Part shown: one piece after another, positions 48,163 to 57,172 of the stretch
Layout: every line of letters begins with the position of its first letter
Position numbering within the stretch: position 1 is the stretch's first letter
Source of the DNA: Fimenecus sp052298855
GTDB lineage: Bacteria > Bacillota > Clostridia > Oscillospirales > Acutalibacteraceae
Length of the DNA: 64,000 nucleotides
Assembly: GCA_052298855.1 (NCBI GenBank)
Contig: DAVZXP010000005.1
Coordinates: 62,001-126,000, forward strand
Direction of reading: 5' to 3'
The notes under the pieces: generated by a model
Told to the model about the DNA's origin: nothing
Database searches by the model: none
What the model saw: the letters and a program-made list of their open reading frames with translations, nothing else
Position numbers and translations under genes: made by a program

Positions 48163-49284
48163 ATGAAGCTTACTAATTCAAGAAAATTGATAGGAAGTAT
48201 CGAGATGCTTCTTGCGGTGATAATTATAGTTTTCGCTGTAGTTAAGGCACCCGACACCCCTGCCCCTAAGCCTGCCGACACAACGGTTGAGACGACTACG
48301 CAGGCACCCGAGCCGGACTCGCAGACGCAGCCGGAATCGACAACCGAAGCGCCGAAGCCATCGACCACCGCCTTTGCACAGACGGGTGACTACCAGATTA
48401 CAAATTCAATCATAGTTTTCCCTGACTCGGCAATGGAAATGTATTCAATCGCTAAGACAAGGCTCGGCGAATATGCGCAGACAATCAACACCTTTGCCGC
48501 AAAGGTGCCCGATAAAAAGGTTTATTGTATGCTCGTGCCGACAAGAATTGCATTTTACGGACCCGAGGAATACAGGACGGGCAGTCACTCCGCACCCGAC
48601 GGAATAAACATTGCGTATTCTCAGCTTTCCCCGAGCGTCACGTCAATCGACGCATACTCGGCTCTTTTACAGCACACGGACGATTACATTTATTTCAGAA
48701 CAGACCATCACTGGACGGCGAGAGGCGCATATTACGCTTATTCGGCATTTTGTGAAAAAAACGGATTGTCGCACGCTCCGCTTTCTGCTTATCAAAGCGG
48801 CAGGCTCGACAATTTCGTCGGCACAATGTACCGCTACACAAACAGCGAAAACCTTAAAAATCATCCCGATTACGTTGAATACTTTATGCCTATTGTTGAG
48901 GCTTCGGGCGAATTTTATTCATCTCCCGCTATGACCGACGGTAAGCCGCTTCGCATTATTTCAACGAATATCACGGACACCTCAAGCAAATACATGTGCT
49001 TTATTCAGGGCGACAAACCGCTTGAAAGAATAGTAACCTCAAATCAGAACGGCAAGAAGATACTTGTTATCAAGGAGTCATACGGCAATGCAATGGTGCC
49101 GTTCCTGCTTGAAAATTACAACGAGGTTTATGTCCTCGACCCGAGACAGGACGGTGTAAAGGATATGAACCTTACAGAGTTTGTAAACAACAACGGTATA
49201 AACGAAATTTTGTTTATAAACTATCTTATGGCACCGTCAAACTCAAAGTATATGACAGCGCTTAATAATATCATAAACAAATAA
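48163..49284 (+). CDS. DHHW-motif protein (AlgX/SGNH-like O-acetylation family)
   Basis: 373 residues. One membrane helix near residues 12-30 is followed by a Thr/Pro/Glu-rich outside linker (about 32-70) and a SGNH-like domain. The DHHW signature is RTDHHWTARGAY near residue 182, and a conserved KESYGNAMVPF near residue 305 provides the second part of the active site. DHHW proteins resemble AlgJ/AlgX, which acetylate polysaccharides, and are commonly found with O-acyltransferase (MBOAT) genes. No such gene is adjacent here, so this may be a stand-alone wall- or glycan-modifying enzyme. A hairpin terminator follows. Confidence 0.85.
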   Translation: MKLTNSRKLIGSIEMLLAVIIIVFAVVKAPDTPAPKPADTTVETTTQAPEPDSQTQPESTTEAPKPSTTAFAQTGDYQITNSIIVFPDSAMEMYSIAKTRLGEYAQTINTFAAKVPDKKVYCMLVPTRIAFYGPEEYRTGSHSAPDGINIAYSQLSPSVTSIDAYSALLQHTDDYIYFRTDHHWTARGAYYAYSAFCEKNGLSHAPLSAYQSGRLDNFVGTMYRYTNSENLKNHPDYVEYFMPIVEASGEFYSSPAMTDGKPLRIISTNITDTSSKYMCFIQGDKPLERIVTSNQNGKKILVIKESYGNAMVPFLLENYNEVYVLDPRQDGVKDMNLTEFVNNNGINEILFINYLMAPSNSKYMTALNNIINK

Positions 49285-49302
49285 ATATTAGCGGTAAACA
49301 GC

Positions 49303-49332
49303 AAAAGCGTCCTTATTTAAGGGCGCTTTTTT
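49303..49332 (+). terminator. Terminator after the DHHW gene
   Basis: Arms AAAAGCGTCCTT and AAGGGCGCTTTT with one G-T pair and a short AT loop, followed by TT. Confidence 0.85.
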
Positions 49333-49441
49333 ACGGGTTCAAAAAAAGGGGGATAAATTGCTGTTCCCCTGCGCTGTAAAATCAAATTTGCGGATATATA
49401 ACGGCTATCGGCTGTTATCAAAATTGAATTAAACATCATAT

Positions 49442-49515
49442 CGTAGGGGCGAACTGTGTTCGCCTATTTTTATTTTCATATAAAATTTGACAGGCGACCG
49501 CAGGTCGCCCCTACG
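49442..49515 (+). repeat. 72-bp palindromic element, copy 6
   Basis: Forward orientation, diverged middle as in copy 2, intact CGTAGGGGCGA and TCGCCCCTACG ends. Confidence 0.9.
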
Positions 49516-49796
49516 GGTTGTGTGTGTATTTTAATGGCATTTTAACCGGAAATCATTATATAACGGCAACAATCAAACGGCGGGAGCAAGCCCCCGCCCT
49601 ACCGTGTGTAATTAAATTTTAAGGCTTTCATACGGCTTTTATCTAATTTGAAAATTTGTATGACCGTAGGGACAACCCTTGCGGTTGTCCGTTAATTTGA
49701 TTTAATATGTAATTTTTTGCGGATTTTATGTCATTTCAGCCGTTAATTATCATATATCTGTTAATTTCGCACGGCGGGAGCAAGCCCCCGCCCTAC

Positions 49797-49955
49797 CTCG
49801 TCGTCGTTTGCACCGTATCGTTCGCAACAGCCTTTGGCTGTCTCTCACTCACTATGCAACTCCTCCTTTTCCGCAAAAATCACGCTCGGCTCGCCTGTTC
49901 GGTTGTAAACGCCCTCACGACGGCTTGCTGTCGCTACCAACTTTTGCGGATTGCG
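49797..49955 (-). repeat. 160-bp repeat segment, copy A
   Basis: Reads from CGTCGTCGTTTGCACCGTATCG to CTACCAACTTTTGCGGA (ends only shown). The reverse complement of 59391-59550 aligns with it over the full length with few changes, and a deleted form lies at 38016-38066. It includes a hairpin ACAGCC-TTT-GGCTGT. No convincing protein is encoded. Confidence 0.75.
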
Positions 49956-50051
49956 GACAGGGGCAAGCCCTGTCCCTACGGAATAATATCTAATTTGAAA
50001 ATTTGTGCAAAACAAAGGCTCCCTCGTCAGAGGGAGCCTAATTCATCAAAT

Positions 50052-51464
50052 TTAATCTTCTTTTTTGTTCTCGCCGTTTTCTTTTCTCTTTTCGATAATG
50101 TAAGCGTGAACATTATCTGCAAGCTCGCCGTAGATTTTGAACTTCTTTCTGAATACGATAAGTGAAGCCGTAAGGAACACTATCGGAGCACCGAAAGCAA
50201 GCACGCCGATACCCGTCTTTGTGCCGTTTGTGAAGCTGCCTGCCTCATTCTGTGCATTGTAGTTCATTGCCCAAAGCGTGCCGAAAAGAACGATTGTCTG
50301 AATAGTATATGCCATCTTCTGCAAGAAGCCTTTCATTGAGAACGTGATACTCTCGTTTCTCACGCCGTTCTTATATTCGCCGTAATCGACAATATCCGCC
50401 AAGAAAATAGTCTGTGAAACGAACATTGAGGAAATACCGATAGAAGCGATAATATAGCAAATATCGAGTACGATAGGCAGCTTTATGAATGCGCCGAACA
50501 ACAGCATCAACGCATAGCCTAAGATTGAGAATACAAGCGAAATCGTATATGTGGTACGCTTTGAAAACTTCTGTGAAAGCAACGGAACTACCAAAAGTCC
50601 GAGGATTGAGCCAACCGCACCTATCGTGCCGAACAAGGACTGCTTTGTCGGGTCGCCGAGAGCGTCCGAGAAGTAGTAAGCCGCTGTCGAAGATGTAAGA
50701 TACCAGCCTGCGTTTGAAAGCATTGCAAAGACCATAAATACAACAAGCTGATCATTTGACTTGATGACGTTGAAAATCTGCTTAAAGCTGAATTTCTGTT
50801 TTTCATTATATACAACATTTGTTTCCTTTGTTGTAAGGAAGCAGATAAGTGAGAAAAGCACCAATGCGACACCGCATATAATTGCCCATCTCGAAAAGCC
50901 CGAAGCCGAATAGCCCTTATCGGTTTTCTGCTCAAGGTCGCTTGAAAGCAAGGGGCAGATGATGGGAGTCAAAATTGAAATGATACCCTGACCTACGCCC
51001 GAAAATGTTCTTGCAACGGTTGCGACAAGGTTTCTTTCCTTTTCCTCGCTTGTGAATGACGGAATCATTGACCAATAAGGAATATCAGCCATAGTGTTTG
51101 TCATACCCCAAAGGACATACATAACGGCAATGTAGATATAAAGCTTCATTCCACTCATACCGAACGAGGTAAAGAGCAATGAAAGAACAACAGCGTTCGA
51201 CAATGCACCTATTAAAATCCACGGACGGTATTTGCCTAATTTTGTTTTGGTGTTATCAACGATAGTACCCATCATTGGGTCGTTAATGCCGTCCCAAATT
51301 CTTGCGATAGGCGTTAATATAAGCAAAAACGCCTCGGGAAGATTGAGCACGCTCGACAGATAATACGAAAGGTATGTGTAGAACATACCGTAGCTCAGGT
51401 CAAGACCTATTGCGCCGACGCCGTAGCCCAATTTTCCTTTGATAAATTTAAGTTGTTCCTTCAT
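50052..51464 (-). CDS. GPH-family sugar:cation symporter (MFS)
   Basis: 470 residues with 12 membrane segments. The glycoside-pentoside-hexuronide family signature is clear: DGINDPMMGTIVDNTKTKLGKYRPW near residues 58-82 (cited by parts DGINDPMMG and KLGKYRPW) and MADIPYWSM near residue 124. These carriers import oligosaccharides or glycosides with Na+ or H+. It overlaps the end of the O-antigen-ligase-like gene upstream by 17 bases, an odd partnership because the two functions are not usually linked. The C-terminal tail is Lys/Glu-rich. The substrate cannot be told. Confidence 0.9.
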   Translation of the reverse strand: MKEQLKFIKGKLGYGVGAIGLDLSYGMFYTYLSYYLSSVLNLPEAFLLILTPIARIWDGINDPMMGTIVDNTKTKLGKYRPWILIGALSNAVVLSLLFTSFGMSGMKLYIYIAVMYVLWGMTNTMADIPYWSMIPSFTSEEKERNLVATVARTFSGVGQGIISILTPIICPLLSSDLEQKTDKGYSASGFSRWAIICGVALVLFSLICFLTTKETNVVYNEKQKFSFKQIFNVIKSNDQLVVFMVFAMLSNAGWYLTSSTAAYYFSDALGDPTKQSLFGTIGAVGSILGLLVVPLLSQKFSKRTTYTISLVFSILGYALMLLFGAFIKLPIVLDICYIIASIGISSMFVSQTIFLADIVDYGEYKNGVRNESITFSMKGFLQKMAYTIQTIVLFGTLWAMNYNAQNEAGSFTNGTKTGIGVLAFGAPIVFLTASLIVFRKKFKIYGELADNVHAYIIEKRKENGENKKED

Positions 51465-52761
51465 TTTTCCTATCCCCCGATGTTTTTGTCTTTATGCGTA
51501 ATGCCGCCTGCATACAGCCTGCAAGCACGGAAAAGCACAGAATTTGTTTGGGCGTGCACAAGGTGTTATCAAACAATGACATCACCGCAAAACCCGAAAG
51601 TGATGAAAGAAAGGCTATACCGTAGCTTCTATACCAACCTGTCATACGACAGAGCTTGACAAAATCATAAGCCATTACCGAAAGCAGCACACCAAACAGA
51701 CCTAAGCCTATTATTCCGCCCTCGGCAAGAACTTCGATAAACAGATTGTGCGAGTGTGAAAACTCAAGTCCGTTTTCAAAAAGATAACCCGTAACATTAT
51801 TATAGCCTGCACCGACGCCCAAAAGGAAATTGTCCTTTATCAGTCCGAACGTACAGCCCCAAAGTCCTATTCTGTAATTGGTCGAAAGGTCCTGCGCCGC
51901 CGCAACACCTCTTCGTTCAAAAATCGTTACCATTATTATAAGCGAAGCCGCCGCCGCAACTCCCGACATAAATTTAGCCGGTTTTTTGCCTGCAAACGAA
52001 AGCACCATAAACGATACGATAATTGCAACCGCCGCCCCTCTTAAAAACGTAAAGAGTATGCCGAAGAAGATGAGCAATGAGCAGATAATTGAGAACGCAC
52101 GCCGCTTTTTCGTTGCGGTATAAAAGCAGCAATACGCCGCTATCGGAAATGCCATTACAAGAAACGTTGCGAAAATCAGCGGATTTTCAAAGCAAGCGGC
52201 TACCCTGTCCCTGACCTCTTCGAAGAAGAAATCATAGTTTACCAATCCGTAAACGAATTCATCAAGCTTTTGATAAAGCGGATTCGGGAACAAATCGGAG
52301 CGTCCGACCGCCATAAAGCACATCTGAATTATGGCGATTACAGAGTTTGCCGCCGCCGTGCCGACAAGGCAGAGCATAATATTCTCAATTTTCTCCCTCG
52401 TGTCGCAAAGTGAGATGATTGTCATAGCGCAAACCGTCGCACCGATCCAAATAATTCCCATCATAACTGAAACTTTCGGAACTTTTGCCCAAAAGGCGGT
52501 TACGGCGAGATACACGGCGTAAACGGACATAATGATAAGAAACTTATCTCCCTTTAAGCTGATACGCTCAGTGCTTTTCCTTGTAACACAAAAGACAAAG
52601 ACCACAAACGGTATGATAACCGTCAGATACTCGGGCAAGAGTGTGCCGAGAAACAGCGAAACCGCCAACAGCTTATATGCGACGGGGAAGCTTTTATCCT
52701 TTAGAAATTGCGGAATCAAATACATCAACCCCAAAATTGAATTACCGATATATATTATCAT
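51448..52761 (-). CDS. O-antigen ligase / polymerase-like membrane protein
   Basis: 437 residues with 10-12 membrane helices. The Wzy_C (O-antigen ligase) pattern is seen: a large outside loop and near residue 330 the segment GVGAGYNNVTGYLFENGLEFSHSHNLFIEVLAEGGIIG, quoted by its parts GVGAGYNNV and SHSHNLFIEVLAEGG. The histidine in SHSHN matches the catalytic position of WaaL-type enzymes. These proteins transfer or polymerise polyprenyl-linked glycans at the outer face of the membrane. In a Gram-positive cell this points to wall or capsule glycan attachment. It is the first gene of a two-gene minus-strand unit with a GPH carrier. Confidence 0.85.
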   Translation of the reverse strand: MIIYIGNSILGLMYLIPQFLKDKSFPVAYKLLAVSLFLGTLLPEYLTVIIPFVVFVFCVTRKSTERISLKGDKFLIIMSVYAVYLAVTAFWAKVPKVSVMMGIIWIGATVCAMTIISLCDTREKIENIMLCLVGTAAANSVIAIIQMCFMAVGRSDLFPNPLYQKLDEFVYGLVNYDFFFEEVRDRVAACFENPLIFATFLVMAFPIAAYCCFYTATKKRRAFSIICSLLIFFGILFTFLRGAAVAIIVSFMVLSFAGKKPAKFMSGVAAAASLIIMVTIFERRGVAAAQDLSTNYRIGLWGCTFGLIKDNFLLGVGAGYNNVTGYLFENGLEFSHSHNLFIEVLAEGGIIGLGLFGVLLSVMAYDFVKLCRMTGWYRSYGIAFLSSLSGFAVMSLFDNTLCTPKQILCFSVLAGCMQAALRIKTKTSGDRKNEGTT

Positions 52762-52864
52762 ATTTCATCGGAAAATACAATAACAATTAAAGTAACAAAA
52801 AATGTGGGACACTAAACGGATTATTGCTTATTTATTACAAATTTATGAATTTTTGGAAAAGTAC

Positions 52865-52892
52865 TTGATTTTTTTTGATAATCGGCTAAAAT
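52865..52892 (+). promoter_or_regulatory. Sigma-A promoter of groESL
   Basis: TTGATT (52865-52870), 16-base spacer, TAAAAT (52887-52892), directly followed by the CIRCE element. Confidence 0.75.
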
Positions 52893-52897
52893 ATATA

Positions 52898-52924
52898 TTA
52901 GCACTCGGAGGTAAAGAGTGCTAA
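52898..52924. promoter_or_regulatory. CIRCE operator (HrcA binding site)
   Basis: TTAGCACTC - 9 bases - GAGTGCTAA matches the CIRCE consensus exactly. The repressor HrcA binds here and releases when misfolded proteins titrate the chaperonin. hrcA is not in the window. Confidence 0.97.
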
Positions 52925-52959
52925 CGAAATGTTTTTAATTCTTTTGGGAGGAATCTTAT

Positions 52960-53244
52960 ATGACAATCAAACCACTTGCTGACAGAGCTGTTCTCAAGTC
53001 AGTTGAACTCGAAGAAACCACAAAAAGCGGTATCATTCTTGCCGCTTCCGCACAGGAAAAGCCTCAGGTTGCAGAAGTTGTAGCAGTAGGCCCCGGCGGT
53101 GTTGTAGACGGTAAAGACATCAAAATGTATGTCAAAGTCGGCGACAAGGTAATTACAAGCAAATATTCAGGCACGGAAGTTAAAATTGACGACGTTGAAT
53201 ACGTTATCGTTCGTCAGTCAGACATTCTTGCAGTTGTTGAATAA
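52960..53244 (+). CDS. groS: Co-chaperonin GroES
   Basis: 94 residues, the normal GroES length. It begins MTIKPLADRAVLK, has the mobile loop with TTKSGIILAASAQEKP near residues 20-35, and ends with the IVRQSDILAVVE strand. Seven copies cap the GroEL ring and drive ATP-dependent folding. GGGAGG precedes the ATG, and groEL follows 19 bases later. The operon sits behind a CIRCE element. Confidence 0.98.
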   Translation: MTIKPLADRAVLKSVELEETTKSGIILAASAQEKPQVAEVVAVGPGGVVDGKDIKMYVKVGDKVITSKYSGTEVKIDDVEYVIVRQSDILAVVE

Positions 53245-53263
53245 TCATTGGAGGTAATGAATT

Positions 53264-54898
53264 ATGGCTAAACAGATTATATACGGCGAGGAAGCTCGCA
53301 AGGCTTTACAGTCGGGTATCGACAAGTTGAGCAACACAGTTAAAATCACATTGGGACCTAAGGGCAGAAACGTTGTTCTTGACAGAAAGTACGGCGCTCC
53401 CCTTATCACAAACGACGGCGTTACAATCGCTAAAGAGGTTGAGCTTGAGGACGCATTTGAAAATATGGGCGCTCAGCTCGTTAAAGAGGTTGCAACAAAG
53501 ACAAACGACGTTGCAGGCGACGGTACAACAACCGCTACATTGCTTGCACAGGCTCTCGTTCGTGAGGGTATGAAAAATGTTGCGGCAGGCGCAAACCCGA
53601 TGGTAGTTAAAAAGGGTATGCAGATGGCAGTAGACGCTGCTGTTGAGGCTATCAAAGCAAACGCACAGCCCGTTAAATCTTCAAGCGACATTGCAAGAAT
53701 TGCTACAATTTCGGCAGCAGATGAATTTGTAGGCAAGCTCATTGCAGACGCTATGGAAAAGGTTACCGCTGACGGCGTTATCACTATCGAGGAGTCAAAG
53801 ACCTCCGAAACTTATTCAGACGTTGTTGAGGGTATGCAGTTCGACAGAGGCTACATTTCACCCTATATGGTAACAGATACAGACAAGATGGAAGCTGTTA
53901 TCGACGACGCTTACATTCTTATCACAGACAAGAAGATTTCTTCAATTCAAGAGGTTCTCCCCTTGCTTGAAAAGATTTTGCAGGCAGGCTCAAAGCTTGT
54001 TATCATTGCAGAGGATGTTGAGGGCGAGGCTCTTTCAACAATCCTTGTCAATAAATTGAGAGGCACATTCACTTGCGTATGCGTTAAGGCTCCCGGCTTC
54101 GGCGACAGAAGAAAGGAAATGCTTCAGGACATCGCAATTCTTACAGGCGGTCAGGTAATCACATCAGACCTCGGTCTTGAGCTTAAGGACACAGATATTC
54201 CTATGCTCGGTAGAGCTAAGCAGGTTAAGATTACAAAGGAAACCACCACTATCGTTGACGGTGCAGGCGACAAGGACAGCATCAAGGGCAGAGTTGCACA
54301 GATCAAGAGTCAGATTGAGGACACAACCTCTGAATTTGACCGTGAGAAGCTTCAGGAAAGACTTGCAAAGCTTGCAGGCGGCGTAGCTGTTATCCGTGTA
54401 GGTGCTGCTACCGAAACCGAAATGAAAGAAAAGAAGCTTCGTATCGAGGACGCTCTTGCAGCAACAAAGGCGGCTGTTGAAGAGGGCTGCGTAGCAGGCG
54501 GCGGCGTTGCTCTTTTGAACGCTATCCCCGAGGTTGAAAAACTCCTTGACACAGACGATGCTGACCTTAAAACAGGTATCAACATTGTTGTTAAGGCTAT
54601 CGAAGAGCCGGTTAGACAGATTGCTCGCAACGCAGGTCTTGAGGGCTCTGTTATCGTAAATGAAATCGTAAACAAGAACAAGAAGGGTTACGGCTTCGAC
54701 TTTGGTAAGGAAGAATATGTTGATATGTTCAAGAAAGGTATTCTTGACCCTGCTAAGGTTACACGTTCGGCTCTCCAGAACGCAGCTTCCGTTGCGGCTA
54801 TGGTTCTTACAACCGAGTCACTTGTAACAGACATCCCCGATCCGCAGGCTGACGCAGCAGCGGCTGCAGCAATGGCACAGGGCGGCGGAATGTACTAA
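53264..54898 (+). CDS. groL: Chaperonin GroEL
   Basis: 544 residues, normal length. The ATP-site motifs are LGPKGRNVVLDRKYG (about residues 29-43), VAGDGTTTATLLAQ (about 84-97, with the catalytic Asp) and CVAGGGVALLNAIP (about 410). The C-terminus has the GGM-type tail ending AQGGGMY. It folds non-native proteins in the cytosol with GroES. Codon use is like neighbouring housekeeping genes. A strong hairpin terminator follows. Confidence 0.99.
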   Translation: MAKQIIYGEEARKALQSGIDKLSNTVKITLGPKGRNVVLDRKYGAPLITNDGVTIAKEVELEDAFENMGAQLVKEVATKTNDVAGDGTTTATLLAQALVREGMKNVAAGANPMVVKKGMQMAVDAAVEAIKANAQPVKSSSDIARIATISAADEFVGKLIADAMEKVTADGVITIEESKTSETYSDVVEGMQFDRGYISPYMVTDTDKMEAVIDDAYILITDKKISSIQEVLPLLEKILQAGSKLVIIAEDVEGEALSTILVNKLRGTFTCVCVKAPGFGDRRKEMLQDIAILTGGQVITSDLGLELKDTDIPMLGRAKQVKITKETTTIVDGAGDKDSIKGRVAQIKSQIEDTTSEFDREKLQERLAKLAGGVAVIRVGAATETEMKEKKLRIEDALAATKAAVEEGCVAGGGVALLNAIPEVEKLLDTDDADLKTGINIVVKAIEEPVRQIARNAGLEGSVIVNEIVNKNKKGYGFDFGKEEYVDMFKKGILDPAKVTRSALQNAASVAAMVLTTESLVTDIPDPQADAAAAAAMAQGGGMY

Positions 54899-54924
54899 TC
54901 CGAAATCCTAACGGCACAATAGCT

Positions 54925-54962
54925 AAGGCTCTAACCGAGAAAATCGGTTAGAGCCTTTTTGT
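54925..54962. terminator. Terminator after groESL, shared with spoIIID
   Basis: Perfect 14-base arms (54925-54938 and 54944-54957, core GGCTCTAACC/GGTTAGAGCC) then TTTTTGTTTT; genes are convergent. Confidence 0.92.
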
Positions 54963-54987
54963 TTTGCTTTTTTGATTTATTATATTT

Positions 54988-55251
54988 TTACTGATTGTCC
55001 GTATGTAGATTTTTGTACTTTTCCCTCGTGGCAAGTCCGCCCCTTATATGCCGTTGTGCCTTGTTCTCGTCAAGCACCTTACGAACTTTCAAATAAAGCG
55101 CATAATCACTCTTTTTAAGCCTTTGCGAAACGTCCGTATGAACGGTGCTTTTGCTTATTCCAAACGCCTTTGCGGTGCTTCTGACGGTTGCATTGTTGGT
55201 AATTATGTATTCGCCAAGCTCTGCGGCACGGTCATCAACTGTATAATTCAA
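54988..55251 (-). CDS. spoIIID: Sporulation transcription factor SpoIIID
   Basis: 87 residues. The helix-turn-helix TVRSTAKAFGISKSTVHTDVSQRL (cited by parts TAKAFGISKSTVHTDV, residues about 26-41) and the basic C-terminal region with HIRGGLATREKYK are diagnostic of SpoIIID, the mother-cell regulator that modifies the sigma-E programme and prepares for sigma-K. AGGAGG precedes its ATG. Upstream at 55281-55309 a sigma-E-type promoter is visible, as expected because spoIIID belongs to the sigma-E regulon in Bacillus and Clostridium. Confidence 0.95.
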   Translation of the reverse strand: MNYTVDDRAAELGEYIITNNATVRSTAKAFGISKSTVHTDVSQRLKKSDYALYLKVRKVLDENKAQRHIRGGLATREKYKNLHTDNQ

Positions 55252-55280
55252 AACTAAAACCCTCCTTTACATATCAGTAA

Positions 55281-55309
55281 TAGATATGCAAAAAAGGGTT
55301 TTTATATTC
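55281..55309 (-). promoter_or_regulatory. Sigma-E-type promoter of spoIIID
   Basis: Minus strand GAATATA (55309-55303), 14-base spacer, CATATCTA (55288-55281), close to the sporulation sigma-E pattern. The inference rests on motif and gene identity. Confidence 0.5.
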
Positions 55310-55323
55310 TTTATTTCGTCAAA

Positions 55324-55953
55324 TTACTTTGTGCCGAAAATTCTGTCGCCTGCGTCGCCGAGACCGGGAACGATATACTTATGCTCGTTGAGACATTCAT
55401 CACAAGCAGCGCAGAAGATTTCAACGTCGGGATGAGCGAGTGAAAGAGCCTCAATTCCCTCGGGAGCTGCAATTATGCACATAAATTTGATTGATTTCGG
55501 ATTATATGCCTTAATCTGATTTATAGCGTCGATAGCAGAACCGCCTGTTGCAAGCATCGGGTCGATAACGAAAACCTCACGCTGTGAAATATCCGACGGA
55601 AGCTTGCAGTAATAAGGAACGGGAAGTGCTGTTTCGGGGTCACGGTACATACCGATATGACCAACCTTTGCCGACGGTACAAGTGAAAGAACGCCGTCAA
55701 GCATACCCGTACCTGCACGGAGAATCGGTACGAAAGCAAGCTTTTTACCTGCGATTACTCTTGCCTTTGCAACCGCTACGGGTGTTTCGACATCGACTTC
55801 CTCAAGCGGAAGATCTCTTGTTGCCTCATAGCAAAGGAGAGTAGCAATTTCGGAAATAAGTGCTCTGAATTCCTTAGAACCCGTGTTTTTATCCCTTAAA
55901 ATGCTAAGCTTATGCTGAATAAGCGGATGATTTGTAATTGTAATGTTTGCCAT
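55324..55953 (-). CDS. upp: Uracil phosphoribosyltransferase
   Basis: 209 residues, standard for Upp, which converts uracil and PRPP to UMP in pyrimidine salvage. Landmarks: NHPLIQHKLSILRDKNTGS at the start, PILRAGTGMLDGVL near residue 78, and the PRPP-binding loop VFVIDPMLATGGSAIDAI near residue 125. The start at 55953 has GGAGGA 8 bases upstream; an ATG two codons earlier is too close to that site. It lies 70 bases after rpiB on the same strand, so it may share the tsaE-tsaB-rpiB transcript. Confidence 0.96.
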   Translation of the reverse strand: MANITITNHPLIQHKLSILRDKNTGSKEFRALISEIATLLCYEATRDLPLEEVDVETPVAVAKARVIAGKKLAFVPILRAGTGMLDGVLSLVPSAKVGHIGMYRDPETALPVPYYCKLPSDISQREVFVIDPMLATGGSAIDAINQIKAYNPKSIKFMCIIAAPEGIEALSLAHPDVEIFCAACDECLNEHKYIVPGLGDAGDRIFGTK

Positions 55954-56023
55954 TTTCATTTCCTCCATATACTTCTTTTCATTTACCACAATAATTATAT
56001 ACCACTAAAAATTTAATTACAAG

Positions 56024-56467
56024 TTATTTTTGAGCGTTTTCAATATCCTTGAGCTGATCTATTCTTCTCTGGTGTCTGCCGCCCTCAAACTCGGTGTTCA
56101 GGAACACCTCGACAAGCTCGAGTGCAAGACCTGCGCCGACAACTCTGCCGCCCATGCAAAGCACATTTGCGTCATTGTGAAGTCTTGTATATTTTGCGCT
56201 GAAATAATCCGAACAGCAAGCGGCTCTGATACCGTTTACCTTGTTTGCCGCCATAGAAATACCGATTCCCGTGCCGCAACAAAGAATACCCTTATTGCCC
56301 TCGCCCGAAACGATTTTGTCGCAAGTCTTTTTGGCAATAAGCGCATAGTCAACCGAGTCAGCGGAATACGTACCGCAATCCTCGTACTCTATCCCCTTTT
56401 CGTCAAGATATTTTTTGATGGACTCTTTAAGCTCAAATCCACCGTGGTCAGCTCCCAAATAAAGCAT
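56024..56467 (-). CDS. rpiB: Ribose-5-phosphate isomerase B
   Basis: 147 residues, standard for RpiB, which interconverts ribose-5-phosphate and ribulose-5-phosphate. Landmarks: GADHGGFELKESIKKYL at the start, the active-site cysteine region ILCCGTGIGISMAANK near residues 62-77, and NDANVLCMGGRVVG near 100. It is 3 bases after tsaB, in one minus-strand operon with tsaE. GGAGA precedes its start. RpiB, TsaB and Upp genes are often neighbours in clostridia. Confidence 0.96.
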   Translation of the reverse strand: MLYLGADHGGFELKESIKKYLDEKGIEYEDCGTYSADSVDYALIAKKTCDKIVSGEGNKGILCCGTGIGISMAANKVNGIRAACCSDYFSAKYTRLHNDANVLCMGGRVVGAGLALELVEVFLNTEFEGGRHQRRIDQLKDIENAQK

Positions 56468-56470
56468 AAT

Positions 56471-57172
56471 TTATTCTCCTTTGTTTTTTAATTTATTGTT
56501 AAGCTCTCTCTGCGCCTGCGGCAGCCTCAAATAAACCGGTAAAAGTTCATTCGCACCGACAGTTTTTTCGCCCGAGAGAATTTTATCATACGCAATAAGC
56601 GCAACGCTCGACGCCTTCGGGAAACGTCTTTGCTCATCAGCCAACACAGCCTTTGAAAGCTCGCCCGACAACCTTTCAAAGCACATTTTTGCGCCGTCGC
56701 CTGCGAAAATAACAGGCTTGTCAAGTCCTTTGAGTTTTTCGAGCAATTCGTCAATCAAAATTGCCTCGTCGGGGAACAGCCTCTCCCCTTTCAAAAACGA
56801 AGCCGTATAAACCTGATTGCATCTTGCGTCCATAACCGCACACACAACCGCATTTTCGTCCCTAAACGGATAAGCGATAGCCTCCAGCGACGACACGGCA
56901 AAGCACGGTGTAGCAAAGCTGTCTGCAAGTCCTTTTGCCGCCGCAACGCCTATCCTCACGCCCGTAAACGAGCCGGGACCTGCGCTGACGCTGATGACAT
57001 CGACATCACAAACAGCCGTATTTGTATTTTTAAGCACACTCTCAACCATAGGCATAAGAGTTTGCGAGTGAGTAAGCCCCGTGTTGAGGAAGCTCTCTGC
57101 AATAAGCTTTCCGTCCTCAATCAAAGCCGCACCTGCGCTCAAGGATGAACATTCAAGCGATAAAATTTTCAT
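56471..57172 (-). CDS. tsaB: tRNA threonylcarbamoyladenosine synthesis protein TsaB
   Basis: 233 residues. An ASKHA-fold protein that lacks its own catalytic activity but activates TsaD in making the t6A37 base of ANN-reading tRNAs. Landmarks: ILSLECSSLSAGAALIE at the start, HSQTLMPMVE near residue 35, and SVSAGPGSFTGVRIGVAAAKGLA near 62 (cited by part GPGSFTGVRIG). The ATG overlaps the tsaE stop as ATGA. TsaD and TsaC are not in this window. Confidence 0.95.
   Translation of the reverse strand: MKILSLECSSLSAGAALIEDGKLIAESFLNTGLTHSQTLMPMVESVLKNTNTAVCDVDVISVSAGPGSFTGVRIGVAAAKGLADSFATPCFAVSSLEAIAYPFRDENAVVCAVMDARCNQVYTASFLKGERLFPDEAILIDELLEKLKGLDKPVIFAGDGAKMCFERLSGELSKAVLADEQRRFPKASSVALIAYDKILSGEKTVGANELLPVYLRLPQAQRELNNKLKNKGE

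Larger units (their letters stand above)
49380..50045. repeat. Intergenic palindromic-repeat cluster 4
   Basis: No gene is supported between 49333 and 50051. It contains one 72-bp element (49442-49515), two CGGGAGC-AAG-CCCCCG palindromes (49579-49602 and 49773-49795), two GTAGGGACA-type palindromes (49665-49691, 49954-49980), one copy of a 160-bp segment (about 49797-49955) and a GGCTCCCTC...GAGGGAGCC hairpin at 50018-50039 that probably terminates the minus-strand transporter gene. Confidence 0.8.

Noticed and set aside
49728..50165. Plus-strand open frame of 145 codons antisense to the GPH gene end
   Set aside because: It consists of the 160-bp repeat, short palindromes and antisense sequence of a clear transporter gene.
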